Positions 12,101 through 23,891 of a stretch of 64,000 nt of DNA are shown here, in pieces. A program made the position numbers and the translations under genes. The notes below the pieces were generated by a model, which did no database searches, was not told the DNA's origin, and was given only the letters and a program-made list of their open reading frames with translations. Within the stretch, counting starts at the first letter, position 1; every line of letters begins with the position of its first letter. The stretch spans positions 68,736,444-68,800,443 of the forward strand of contig CM022948.1 in the NCBI GenBank assembly GCA_012931725.1, read 5' to 3'. The stretch is from Litsea cubeba. Lineage: Eukaryota; Streptophyta; Magnoliopsida; Laurales; Lauraceae.

Positions 12101-12199
12101 TAATGATGCAGCCTGAAATGAAATTTGCTCGAATTTTACTTTGCCCCCTCCAGACCGGCCTCTTGTAATGTAGAGGTCAAGTCAAATTTAAAATTTAAA
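9171..12199. other. Gene-free DNA
   Basis: About 3 kb without a supportable gene. Frames here are short and lack conserved motifs. The sequence is AT-rich, with poly-A/T runs near 10187, 11470 and 11762. Confidence 0.45.
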
Positions 12200-12602
12200 A
12201 TTTTTAAAGAGCAAGGCTCCCCTAAGCTCAAGCTTATGATAAGGTAAGCTCAAGTGTGTGGTGGGGCCCACTTGGAGACCCACATGGGGATGGGGATGGG
12301 GGTGGGGGGGATTTCAAGGACTTCCTAGGATCTTCCTCCCTGTAAAAAATCAGCCACAACCGTAATTTCTATCATCTACATATGGGCCCAAGAGTTTAAT
12401 GGTCAACAATCCATTCAGGTTGATATATAGTCAATCCAACGGTCTAGTAAATTCGAAACTTACCGAAAGTTGGTGGACATATGCAATTTAAAGGGGTCAT
12501 ATGTTTGGTCCATTTGGATGGACCGAAGGTGAGCCTACAAGCACAAGCTTACGAAATTTTCACCCTAAGCTTGAGCTTAGGGGAGCCTTGCTCATTTTTA
12601 AA
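12200..12602. mobile_element. MULE-type MITE with 9-bp TSD
   Basis: The element is 12209-12593 (385 bp). Its ends are inverted copies of GAGCAAGGCTCCCCTAAGCT, continuing as CAAGCTTA, about 28 bp in all. It is flanked by an exact 9-bp duplication, ATTTTTAAA, at 12200-12208 and 12594-12602. A 9-bp duplication with long TIRs points to the Mutator superfamily. There is no transposase. Confidence 0.9.
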
Positions 12603-13869
12603 ATATATAAATGTAAGAAAAATAGGGTGGTAGTAAGAAAAATAGGGTGGTAGAGTTTGAACACACCATTAGATATAATATACTAGAAGGTTTTGCTTCA
12701 ATTTTGATCGACTGTTATGTAACTACTTATGCATGTAGCCACTCATTTTTCCATCAAACCAATCATTTTTTAGTTGCTCTTTTCCAACTATAGCATTTTT
12801 GCTCCAATTTCTTTATTTCTATTATATCCAATTTATCTTATAGAAAGAGGTAGATTTTTTTTAATATGTGATTATTTATTTTATAACGCATAAAGATAAA
12901 GATACCGTACCGTGGGATATGGTTTAAGCTTAGACCCCAACCCTACTGATGTGGCTTATGAAAAAGAGAGTTCGCATTTCCAGCTAGTGCAGACTTTTGG
13001 TACAAGAATGACTTTGACAAATTAAAGTCATGATATAGGACATATATGCTCCAAATACAAGTACATGCAAGAATGCACACAGACTCAAACCCTTCATCAG
13101 CTATGGCCTGGGATTGATGGTCAAGGAAATGACCCTGGCGGCCAATTACAGGATTTTCAAGCCACAGGATCATGGTTTTGGGATTTCTTTTGTACCCCAG
13201 CCAATGGGGTTGAAATTGAAAGGTTTCTGATAGTCGATCTATCTGTTCAAAATCAAACCCACCATTTGAGGATTCAGGTGGTGTTCAATAAACCTAGTGC
13301 GCAACTTATCTATGAGAATAGCAAGTTTAATGGTTTGTTGTGGGTGGGTGGAGACGAAATGGTTTGGGCCTGGTGTAGTCTGAGGCGTCGAACCCAACCT
13401 GATTGAATTACTAGATGGTGACTGAAGCCCAAATGCAGACCAAATTACAGGCCTAAACCAAGGTCCAGATTGTGACCCAAATACTTAAATTCCTACAAGA
13501 TATTGAAAAAATCCTCCTGTGATGGGACCCTTCGTGACTAATCTGAAAAAAGCTCTAACCCAAATAACACGTTGAATTGACACTCATCTTAATTTAACAC
13601 TATCAGAATTATATTCACCATTGAATTTAATCTCAAAGTGTAACTTAAAAACCGGTTAATCTTTTAAGTTTCCTAAATTAATAGTTTTGATGATCTAATC
13701 AAGATGATTTTTGCCCGAAATCATATCCAAATAGTGAGACCTCTCCATCAAATTATCCTATTGTAGCCGTCATGCATTTAAGTGGGTCTCACAAGTAACT
13801 TAGAAATCTCTCTCGCGCAAGTTATAAAAGACATACTCTACTCAAGAGAGGGTCGCTATACTTTATATA
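12603..13869. other. Gene-free DNA
   Basis: No gene supported. A 24-bp GTAAGAAAAATAGGGTGGTA-type unit is duplicated in tandem at 12612-12650. Confidence 0.4.
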
Positions 13870-13897
13870 CTAGCACAATAACTCGTGCTTAGCACGG
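13870..13897 (-). mobile_element. Helitron-like 3' terminus (minus orientation)
   Basis: Read on the minus strand, this ends in a short perfect stem, CGTGC-TAA-GCACG (13884-13896), then 10 nt, then CTAG followed by T (end at 13870). That fits the Helitron 3' rule: a hairpin about 10-12 nt before CTRR, inserted before T. The element would extend to higher coordinates. I could not place its 5' TC end. Confidence 0.45.
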
Positions 13898-15947
13898 ATA
13901 TGGCCAACATTACAATTTAAATATTCATGCATTAAAAAGTTCATAGATTTTAGGAAAAAAAAAAAACACTAAAGAATAAGAAGGTTACGAGAGTACCTTA
14001 TTATGCAATTCAAGAGCTAGTGGGATAAAGTAGGTAGTTACATGAGTGGGGAGAAGAGTTTTGAAAGTGAATAACTTGCAATCAAGATCATAATCAACTG
14101 TCAAAATTGAAACCAAAACCTTCTTGTTTAATATATTATAATAGTTACATATTATACAAGGTGGTGGTGTCTGGTATTGGGTCCTTGCATATGAAATCCC
14201 TAAACTCTACTCTGGAAATGAATTACAAATGTAGTCATCTTCAATTGTAACCCATTTTATCAATTTAGATCATTCTGGTATTAGGGGACCATTCTAAATA
14301 TTCTATTCCTCCATATGTGGCTAAATGTCAGTTATCATTAGAGAGGTCAGCATCCACCATCAGTTACTACTTGCCCCAACAATACTAGTAATTGGTATTC
14401 CACACTCTTCAATACCCCACCTACTCCAATATTTGCCAATGTCACACCCACTTCATTACTTGAAATGTATCAGACCGGCCACATGCCCAAGGTCACTTTT
14501 ATTGGATGATCTTATAGCTTCCAATTGGAGGCCTTTTAGTTTACACATTGAAATTGTTAGACTGAGTTCCTCTCCAAAAGCCAGTATGTTTTCCTTTCAA
14601 AACTCCTCCAATAATCATGTTAGTGAGGTGATTAGATAAGGTCAATCTAATATGATGAAGAGTTTGGTTCAAGTTGGAAGTGCCACATATATTTAGTGAG
14701 TAAAATGGTGATAGCTCATGAGATCTCCTTTCCCACCATTTTAGAGCAAGCCATGATTCAAATGAGCCTGGTTATTTTAGGGTTCATTTCTCATCAAAGT
14801 ATGATGTTGGATCTTCTTTAATTGAAGAAGAAAATTTAAATTTTTATGGTGAGGTCATGGTGAGAAGATGACTGCAGGCCCCACAAAAAATTCCAATTTG
14901 ATGAGGGGCCTGATTAATAGTTTAGAATCCTATTTTTTTTTATTGGCACCACTGATGACATTAATTTAAAATCTTAGCATGTGATTCCAAATCTCGAAAA
15001 TACTAGGAGTTGGAATGATGATAATGTGAGATCTGTCATAAATAAACTTTGAAAAAGGTAACAGTTTTGTCTAACTTAAAATATACCTGACTCCTGGTAT
15101 TTGTAATCCTTGCAATCAAATAGGCTTTTAACGATTGGATTTAAAAATAATCAGCTTCCAGATCTTGGGGTTTTTAGTTTAGCAAACAAAAATGAATGGT
15201 TTAGATTACACGAATGGGGTTCATAGGAATAAGAAAATGTAATGGTGGTTGATGGGACCCACAAGAATGCAACCACCATGTAAGAGATTGTACTATTAGC
15301 GCCTTTTGGAGAAGGTGTGAAAGTGATTTTCACACTTATTCATGTGTGTAAATGGTCTTATTTACACACTCTTTTTACATCCCATTTATGCATCACATGC
15401 GTAAATAACTGTAAACAAACATAGTGAAGTCATGCGTAATCATTATGCATGGGGATCATTTACATGTATAACTGATTGCAAAAAGAATAATAATAATAAT
15501 AATAAAAACCTTAAAGCCTATTTGTTTGGAGGTATTATATATAGTAAAGCAGTAGCCTCTTCATGAGTGACGTGCTCCAATTTCAAGAAGTCTCTAATAC
15601 TCTCCAACAAACCTCTTGTAATTATAACATATTAACGCTAAGGGTTTTGGTTTTAATTTTGACTATTAGTTGCAACTTTGACCGACAATTACCCCTATTT
15701 GTTAAAATGTTTCACAACTCTCTTCTTGTAACTACCTTCTCATATTTTATCTCATCAAACTACACACTACTCTCCACGTTTATATTTCTTCCTTATTTGT
15801 AAAATCTCTTATTCTACCCCATCTCTTCTACTCCTTTTCTTCCTGGTTTTTCTATTTCCGTTTATGCCACTTGCTCAATGGCTTGCTCAATGGAAAGAGG
15901 TATTCCACAAAACCTTTTTAATGTATGAATATTTAATTTCGGCCGTG
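13898..15947. other. Gene-free DNA, possible Helitron body
   Basis: No conserved coding sequence. The interval lies between two opposed Helitron-like 3' ends and may be non-coding Helitron filler. It has an (ATA)n run near 15487-15505. Confidence 0.35.
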
Positions 15948-16079
15948 CTACTTGGACTAACTGGGGGGGGGGGGTTCGGTTTTTGGACCGACCCCCTAGG
16001 TCCTCATCCAAATATCTGATATTTGGATGAGGACCTAGGGGGTCGGTCCAAAAACGGACCCCCCAGTTAGTCCAAGTAG
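15948..16079. repeat. Near-perfect 132-bp inverted repeat (foldback)
   Basis: The left arm begins CTACTTGGACTAACTGGGGG and the right arm ends CCCCAGTTAGTCCAAGTAG. The arms meet at CCAAATATC/TG/ATATTTGG (about 16008-16028). They are about 62 bp each and pair almost throughout; the main mismatch is a longer G run (15962-15974) on the left. Flanking bases give no clear target duplication. A small foldback MITE is the likely origin, and a transcript would form a long hairpin. Confidence 0.85.
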
Positions 16080-16114
16080 AGTTTTTCATTTAATTTTTAA
16101 TGCAAGGAAAAACT

Positions 16115-16140
16115 GTGCTAAGCACGGATTGTTATGCTAA
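16115..16140 (+). mobile_element. Helitron-like 3' terminus (plus orientation)
   Basis: CTGTGCTAAGCACGGATTGTTATGCTAA followed by T aligns with the minus-strand terminus at 13870. The GTGC-TAA-GCAC stem is kept, but the last four bases are CTAA rather than CTAG. It would close a plus-oriented element lying to its left. Confidence 0.35.
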
Positions 16141-18109
16141 TCCTCTCTTAAGTTTGAATTTTCCTAATATCTCACGATGGAAATCACTTTCCTATCTAAT
16201 ATCTCTCCCTAATTCCTCTCTCTCATTGAGAGTTGAGACACTCTTACCAACGCGACTTTATCTTCCTAAAGGAGGCTACATTTTTTTTTATTGGGAAAAG
16301 AGGCTACATTAAAACACACATATATGCATGTATTCTACAATTTTTCATTTTTTTTTTTTTTTCCTTTTTATCATCCATGGGCTCACTGAACATTTGACTT
16401 CAGTAAGTTAAAAATTGGCCACCAAATTTAATATTTCCTTATTTTTATCATTAGTCGGCCCACTGTGCATTTGACCAGTTTGGATTTGAGAGGTGGGCCC
16501 TGCTGATGGATCTCTCGCAAGATTTTTTATTACCATTCTTTCTTTATTAATGAGCACCATCATTGAGTTTTATGATAGGCATGCATTATGGGACCCTCAT
16601 GTCAGATCCAAGCTGCAGAAAGTTGGGGTCCACTTATAGATCACAATGACTTCATTTTTCTTGTTTTTCATCAATCTGTGGGCCCCATTATCAAAGCCAT
16701 TTTTTATTCCAAGTTTGAACAATTTGTGGATCCTATTGTGAAAGTCAAAATTTTTTTTTTATTCTGATCTCACAATTTATGGGAGGACACTTTTCATAGC
16801 CAAAGGGCTACGTTTTGCTACTTTTTTTTTCTCCTTATTGTCCTTTCAATATTTTGCATGATCAATCTATGGAGCTCATTATGGAAGCCAATTGATTTCA
16901 GACTCCGCATTTAATTTTGAAATTGATATTAAATTTATGCCCAAGCACAAATATAATCAAATCAAGGTCCTATACCTAGATAAATTGATCGGATCATTTT
17001 ACTTATTCTTTCCATTAAACCTTTGGTTTTTGAAGTTCAATTTTTATTGTATTTTTGTTATGAATTATATGATAATGTTCATTTATAATTCATTTAATAT
17101 TTATAGATATATCTATTTAAAAAAATAATTATTATTTTTATCATGGCCTGCATTGGGCGCCGGCATGTTGTATTGGTATATTTTTTAAGAGAATTGAAGT
17201 GTTAAGAATTTCTCAGGCATGTGTCAAATCATTAGAAGTGAGCTTTAATTTGATATTTTCTCCGTTTGAATGCATTTGAAATTTAGAGAATTCAAAAAAT
17301 AAATATTGGATTGTCCTTGAATATTTTGGAAACCACTAGAGGGACAGATTTTGGAGAATTCAGCATATCTCAAAAAGAGGACATTTATTATGAATGAATT
17401 AAATTCTTAATAAATGAGGTGTGGACTTCCACTGGAATACTTTAAATAGCTTTGGGCCTTCAAGGATCCAAACTACTGGTTGTGTACTTTTATATCAAAT
17501 GATTCAAATGTCTTGTAATTAGTTGTTACCCAAACAAGCATTCTTATTGAAGTAGAGATCAAAAACATGATGATAGCATGGGTTTTTAATTAGAGTTGAA
17601 TGAAAACTTAAAATACTCACAACTTGAGATCATTATTTGCATAGAATAAGATTTCTAAAAATATTTATTTTTGCATTCTTAAAGTAGCTAAAATTCATTA
17701 CTAATCATCACCCTTGTAAATTAACTCGCAAAAAAATAAGCACCAGAGAGCTGCATTTCTACTTTATATCTTTCACTCTTTTATCTCTCCTGCTGGTAAT
17801 TCAATCTCATAAGCAAACAGGACCAAAGATAAGATTTAATTAGAAAAAAAATCTTCAGATCCAGACATCATCAATAGTAGCATTGGATCATTACCCATGG
17901 ACTCACCAAGTTACAATCACCAGTCAGGGCCAATCTTTTGGTTTTTTTGCGCCATTTATGTGCAGAATCCTGGATAGGAAAGCAACAATGGTTGATAAAA
18001 CAAGGCAAAAGAAATGGACGACAGAGATCTTCGAACCTCTGGCAGTTTGAGATCATCATCGTTGATTGGTGGCGGGGGCAGATCACTCAAGTTGGATCAA
18101 GGAGATAGA
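16141..18109. other. Gene-free DNA
   Basis: AT-rich sequence with no supported gene. Confidence 0.4.
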
Positions 18110-18852
18110 GGCCCCATGCACATGGGCCTAACTGTACAGATTGACGCCCAAACGGGGGCGGCCCGGCACGGCTCGGCATGAAAAATATGGGCCGTGGGCT
18201 GGCATGGCCCATTAACTGTATTGACCGGGCTGGGCCAGGGTGCCCTAGGTCGTAGCCCGGCCCAGGGTTTATCTATGGAGTGCTGGCCAGGGTGCCTGGC
18301 CCGATACGACATTTATATATAAAAGTCAAATTTTTTTTTTATATAAATAAAATATAAAATTTAAAATAATTAATGATTTACTTTTCATTTGTAAATTAGC
18401 ATCAATGTTTGTGCATTTATTTTAATAAATTCAACTTTATTTGAAGTTAAGAATCCCGGACCTATTTCTTTTTCAGAATTTCAGCATTTGAAACTCCAAT
18501 AAAACAAAATATATATAAAGAGTGAGATTTCATAAATTTTAAAATGTCAATTGAGATCTTTTAGGTAGTTAGAATTTGAAATTCTGATGAAAGTAACACA
18601 CTATTTTAAATACAAAGAAAAAGACATCACATCATTCCCAAAATCCCCAACATCCAAAATTCTTATTATAAATTCTCGTAAACAAACGGGTCCTAAAATT
18701 CCATAAAGTCTCTTTCAATTTATATAAAAAAAATTAGAAAAAGATATAAGGGCCGGGCTGTGGCGGCACGACCTAAGCGGCGCTGTTGCCATGTTGGGCC
18801 GACCCCAGCTGACCTGGGCCTGCTCGGGCGCTGCCCAATTAACACCCTAGGC
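18110..18852. mobile_element. hAT-like non-autonomous element, degenerate
   Basis: Two GC-rich flanks full of GGCCCGG/GGGCC words (18120-18305 and 18750-18850) enclose AT-rich filler. The right edge, CCCAATTAACACCCTAG, is the common plant hAT-type end (TAGGGTGTTAATTGGG read inverted). The left edge, with GATTGACGCCC, is a weaker version. I found no convincing 8-bp duplication, so the boundaries are approximate. It abuts the SNAP33 promoter. Confidence 0.4.
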
Positions 18853-18899
18853 CCAGTCTCCTTTGATACTTCCAAGAAAAAGGCTCCAAACGGTCCCGT

Positions 18900-19042
18900 C
18901 CTCTGTTTCTTTGATTTGTTCAAAGAGAGAATACGAGTGAGACGACTCTCTCTTCCTCCTCCCATCTCCCTGACTTTTCCGTGTCTGCTCTTTGATTCTT
19001 ATTATATAGCCTCTCAGAATAGCAACCGTATCTCTTTGATCC

Positions 19043-19108
<66 letters not shown>

Positions 19109-19137
19109 TTTTCTATCAGTGGATCGATTAAATTCAG
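18900..19137 (+). promoter_or_regulatory. Probable SNAP33 promoter end and 5' UTR exon
   Basis: A TATATAG word at 19003-19009 lies about 40 bp upstream of a long pyrimidine CT run (19046-19101), a layout usual for plant housekeeping leaders. The sequence ends in ATTCAG|GTACTC (19137/19138), a good splice donor. The matching acceptor, TTTTATCAG (20375-20383), lies 33 nt before the ATG, giving a 5' UTR intron of 1246 bp. The transcription start is inferred, not shown. Confidence 0.55.
19046..19101. repeat. (CT)n microsatellite in the SNAP33 leader
   Basis: About 28 CT units at the presumed transcription start of the SNARE gene. Confidence 0.9.
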
Positions 19138-20416
19138 GTACTCAATTTCTAACCTTTTTCTCTGTTTGGGTTCTTCTATGTGTTCTGGGTTTTCACTATA
19201 ATCCCTTTTCATGTTGATTTCTGGGGTTTTCAGGTGGTTCTTTGTTTCTTTTTCTTTTTTTGTAGATTAAAATCTGTTTTTTTCTTCTTCTTTTGCTTTT
19301 GGGTTTTCATCAGTTCTAGATTTTTCAGTTACCCAGAAGGAAATTAAGAAAACCCATGATTTTGTTTGTGTTTGATGATCTATCTCGTGACAATCAGACC
19401 CTTTTGAATTTGAAATTCCCTCTTTCTGATCTTTGATTTTTTTGGGGTTTCTTTCTGGGCTGTAATTATCGTCTTATTTTAAGTTAGTTTCTCTTTTATT
19501 GGTGATTTGTGCTGTTTGGATTTCTGTTCTTTTCATTTGGGCGTGTTTCAGAAAATCTCTTTCTTGGTTTTTCTCTGTGGGGTTTGATTTCTGCAGTTAT
19601 TCCATCAGTTTCTTTCTTCTTTTTTTCTCAGTTTTCAAAAGAAAGTCATGTTCTTGTTATTGCTTTTGTTTTGGGTATTCCAATAAAAATGGTTATTTTA
19701 GTCTCTGCCTTGAATTTTTACCTTTTTTTGCTTTTTTGTTTACATCTTCATGTAATTTTTGTTGGTTTCTACTTCTCACCTTAATTTATTCTGATGGGTT
19801 TTAAGTTCCAACCTCTGATTTGATCTTTAGTTCTCTATTCTATTTTTCTGTTTGATTGATTGTTGCTGTTCCCTGAAAACCTGTTTGATGTTCTCGTTAA
19901 CCCCTGTAGTGGTTTCGATAGTTCTATCATTCGAAACTGTTGATCTGATGGGACTCCTTGCCCCTGATGATGGATGTACCCGAAAACGTCTAGACTGATA
20001 GATACTACCCTTTGACTAATGGCCGGTAATGGAAAAGGCCAAATGGTTGTATGGCTACGATCTTCCAGTGTGGGATGGAACCCTCGACATTACAATTCAC
20101 AAGGGCATAATCAGATCAACTTCTGGGTCATTCAACTGTTGAACACTTTTATGAATTGATTCATTGAGATTATGTTGGCATCCTGATGCATCTGGGTCAT
20201 ATAATTAAGCTATTGTTAGTTTTCATTTCTCTTGATGCTTTGTTGATTCTGGAAATTTTGTTATTAATGAAGTCTCATGAGTCATAACTGTCTTCTTTTT
20301 TTTTTTTGGTTATTAGATATCTGGTTGAATTGCTGCATTGCTTCTGACTCCATATTGGTGGATTTTCCTGTTGGTTTTATCAGCCTTCTCTTCCTAATTA
20401 TATTTCTGAAGCTAAA

Positions 20417-23400
20417 ATGACAAAAGCGACTTTAAGCAAGGTTTTTAAGAATCGGTCTTCAAAGCCAAACCCATTCGATTCGGACACCGAATCTGAACAG
20501 AAAACGAAAGCGGCTTCAAGCAAGGTTTCTAAGCATCAGTCTTCAAAGTCAAACCCATTCAATTCCGACACCGAATCTGAACAGAAAACGAAAGCAGCAT
20601 CAAGCAAGGTTTCTAAGCATCGGCCTTCAAACCCATTTGATTCGGACTCCGAAACTGAACAGAAACCAACCTCCAAACAATCAAGGGCATTGTCTGCCCC
20701 AGTAACCAGTAAATCATATGCTATGGCTACTCCAAGTTACAATGAAGATGAGGAACGAGGGGCTTCTTATTCTTCATCTTCCTCGTATTCAGCTGCTTTT
20801 GCTGCAAAGAATCAATACAAGAATGATTTTCGCGATTCAGGTGGTCTAGATAACCAGAGTGTTCAGGAGCTTGAGGGTTATGCTGTTTACAAGGCCGAGG
20901 AAACCACAAAGACCGTCAACGGCTGCCTGAAGATTGCTGAAGAGATTAGAGAAGATGCTACAAAGACTCTGATCAACTTGCACCAGCAGGGAGAGCAAAT
21001 TACGAGGACCCATGTGACTGCAGCTGACATTGATCTTGATCTCAGTAGGGTAATGCCTTTGTTTCTTTATTCAGAATCTTATGATATCTGTTTTACCCAT
21101 CACCATCATTGTCATCATAGCCTAGCCATTCAAGTCTATTTTGGGCCAAATCTCAGATAGGTTCACTTTTTCATATCTATTCATACTCCCTCCATTTGCA
21201 CCCTCTTCAGCCTGCCCCTTTTCCTTGAGTAGCCATTTACCTACATTAAAAAAAAAAAAAAATTTCCTCACTGTTCGCGTTGCTTGCTTGCATAGGACAT
21301 GTCCAAATCATCTTAAACGAGCCTCTCTTAATCTATCACCTATTAATGCTTCTCCTAAATTCTCCCGAATGCACTCATTTCGGATTCTATATTTGCTATT
21401 TTTACCACACATGCATCTTGACAACCCATCTCTGCTACACTCTTTTTTTTTTTTTTTTGCATGTGTTGTTTCCTGATTAGGTAGTATTTTGCTCCAAATC
21501 AAAATCAAACAAATCTCATTTTTTCTGTTGATCTCATGATGAAGAAAAAAATAATGGGATGTTGAGAATTCACGTACTGTACAGTGACACTTGATGTTTT
21601 GAAAAGTTGTCAGGCTAGTTATGTATTTGCATGAATTTTTGGAAATGTTGTAGCTTATTGTTTTGATTTTGTGTTTTAGGGATTACCTACATGGCTCTTG
21701 TTTCATTATATTTAATGGAATTTATTCTCTATATTTTTGTAGCTATTGTGAACTGCTCTCTCTCTCTAAATCTCCAACCCTCTCTCTCCTCTAAATCTTC
21801 AACTGATTGGGGTTGTCTTTGTTGAACATGTAATCCCTCAATTAGTCTTATAGAGTTGTACCCAGTCTTAGATATACATGTCTATACCATTTTAAGCGAC
21901 ATTAGTGATTTTCTCTTTTATTGGAGATGCCTGTGAATTTTTTTTTCTTATGTGTTGATTCTCAGTTCTGTTCTTTCCAGAAACTCTGCGTAGTCCTTTT
22001 AGCATGCGTATTTTCTTTAATATTCACTTTCACTTATTCTCCTTTTTTTGTTGCCTAATAAATAATAATCTACTCATTCAGTTCCAGATACCATAGCAGA
22101 TCTAACATTCATCTTGTAAAAATGCCTCTTGAATCAAAGTGGCATTCAATGATCGCATAATAATCTACTCATTTATTTGTCTCCACTTCTTACCCAATAC
22201 TGTTCATATTTGCTACATCTAATTCAAATCCGGTTTTGCTCAATAGTTGCTCCTAGCTACCAAAATTTATCATACTGTGTGGCATTGAGTATTTTAACAT
22301 TTTTCTTACGCTTTGGAACCTCTAAACTTGCAGTCTTTATATTCCATTTTCTATCTACTAATTTTCAACCTGTTTGACTCTAAATCTTTTATAGTTTCTA
22401 CAAAGTTCTAGCATTTCATTTGTTTGCTTCTATGTTTTACTTGTAAGTACCAAGATACATCAAGGAACTACATCTTGGATCTATGCCATTAAAGCATCCA
22501 TAATTATGGAAAATAAATAGGAACTCAAAGTGAACACCATCATGCATGTCTAGGAAACCATTATTGGTGTACTTTAATCTAACTTAGACCGGGAACGTGA
22601 TCTTATCATATGGTTCTCAAACTTATTATTGTCCATCATGCATGTCTTGTATAATTTCTATGTTGGGGTCACTACATGAATTCTGTTTCTCCACCCACGT
22701 CCTCTTCGGCCTACCCCTTCTCCTTGGTGGGCCATCAACTTGCAGAGCCAAACCTTTTCTTATCAGCGTTCTTGCTGGCCTGCATTGGACATGCCCAAAT
22801 CATCTCAAACATGTTTCTCTAATTTTATCCCCTATTGATGTTACCCCTATTGGCAAAACCATTTCTTCTAGTCATGTTTGTATTGTGTACATTGATCCTA
22901 ATTGCAATTTTCTTATATCAGCATTTCTAAATCAAGTGGGCTATTGTTTACAAAGTGGAATATTAATTCCTGATAATTTGACCTTGTTTTTCAGGGTGAG
23001 AAGCTTTTGGGAACTCTTGGGGGTATGTTCTCTAAGACCTGGAAGCCAAAGAAAACTCGTGCGATCTCTGGGCCTGTGATAACAAGAGGTTAGCCTAAAA
23101 TGAACTCCTTGTGGGCCATTGCACCTGATTGATGTTTGTATATATGTTCATTGAGGAAAGGTTTATCAGGCTTTTGTAGTGAGATAACGATATCCATCTA
23201 TATTCTAGGCCTTGAATAAATTTCTTTGGTATCCATCAGAGAAAATCTTTGTGATATGATATGGCTGTTTTATTAACAGATAATTCATTTAAAAGAAGAG
23301 GCAATCACCTGGAGCAGAGGGAGAGGTTGGGACTTGTACAGAGCCCTAAAGGACGATCAAATCCTCGACAATACAATTCTGAATCTTCAACAGCCCTTCA

Positions 23401-23891
23401 GAAAGTTGAGGTCCGTTTTGTAGTCACTTATTCGATCATCATCATCATTATCAAAGCCTTGTCCCAACTATATTGGGGTTTGTAGTCACTTATGGATGAA
23501 TTATAGAAAAATGTCTGTTTCTCATGCTGTTGCAGTCTCCATCCTATTATATCTGGTTGCTTATTTCCCTTTTGTTCTTTTAAACAGGTTGAGAAAGACA
23601 AGCAAGACGATGCTCTTTCAGATTTAAGTAATGTGTTGGAGGAGCTGAAGGATATGGCTCTTGATATGGGATCCGAGATAGAAAGGTGAGTTGCTTTATT
23701 TGCATGATATGAACTGATTTATCTCTTTTCATTTATTTCCTTCCTATCGCATTATGGGAAACATGTTCTTGTTCGGGTAATTGTGCAGGCAGAACAAATC
23801 TCTGGATCATCTCCAAGATGATGTGGATGAACTGAACTTCAGAGTGAAAGGCGCTAATCAGCGTGGGCGTCGTTTGCTTGGGAAGCAGTAG
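20417..23891 (+). CDS. SNAP33: SNAP25-type Qbc-SNARE (SNAP33 homologue)
   Basis: A plasma-membrane and cell-plate t-SNARE that contributes the Qb and Qc helices to fusion complexes with syntaxins (KNOLLE/SYP1 type) and R-SNAREs. Five coding exons: 20417-21049, 22995-23088, 23280-23410, 23588-23685, 23789-23891. All sites are GT/AG and the phases join, giving 352 residues. The Qb motif lies at about 149-215, with zero-layer Gln191 in H-Q-Q-G-E-Q, followed by K-T-W-K-P-K-K-T-R. The Qc motif lies at about 288-348, with zero-layer Gln320, and the protein ends G-R-R-L-L-G-K-Q. There is no membrane span and no cysteine cluster, as in plant homologues. Arabidopsis SNAP33 has 300 residues; the extra length is an N-terminal repeat of 28 residues (7-34, 35-62, 63-86), each with an N-P-F motif. 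The first ATG after the UTR intron is the start. It looks intact. Confidence 0.95.
20435..20675 (+). repeat. 84-bp in-frame tandem repeat in SNAP33 exon 1
   Basis: Three copies of a 28-codon unit (S-K-V-x-K-x-x-S-S-K-x-N-P-F, then D-S-D-T-E-S-E-Q). The first two are nearly identical; the third is 24 codons and more diverged. The unit corresponds to the single N-P-F-D-S-D segment near the N-terminus of other plant SNAP33 proteins. Confidence 0.9.
21050..22994 (+). other. SNAP33 intron with LINE-like fragments
   Basis: A 1945-bp first coding intron. Two related segments (about 21190-21480 and 22590-22860) share TGCATAGGACATGTCCAAATCATCT / TGCATTGGACATGCCCAAATCATCT-type text and the following CTATTGATG block, typical of RTE-LINE fragments. 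They point the same way and are both decayed. Confidence 0.5.
23417..23493 (-). mobile_element. RTE LINE micro-insertion with 15-bp TSD in SNAP33 intron 3
   Basis: A 47-bp insert (23432-23478) is the inverted RTE tail: (ATC)n, then AAAGCCTTGTCCCAACTATATTGGGG. It is bracketed by an exact 15-bp duplication, TTTGTAGTCACTTAT, at 23417-23431 and 23479-23493. Only the extreme 3' end of the LINE was copied. Confidence 0.75.

Noticed and set aside
13065..13406. 113-residue plus-strand frame
   Set aside because: No recognisable domain, no promoter or splice context; likely chance.
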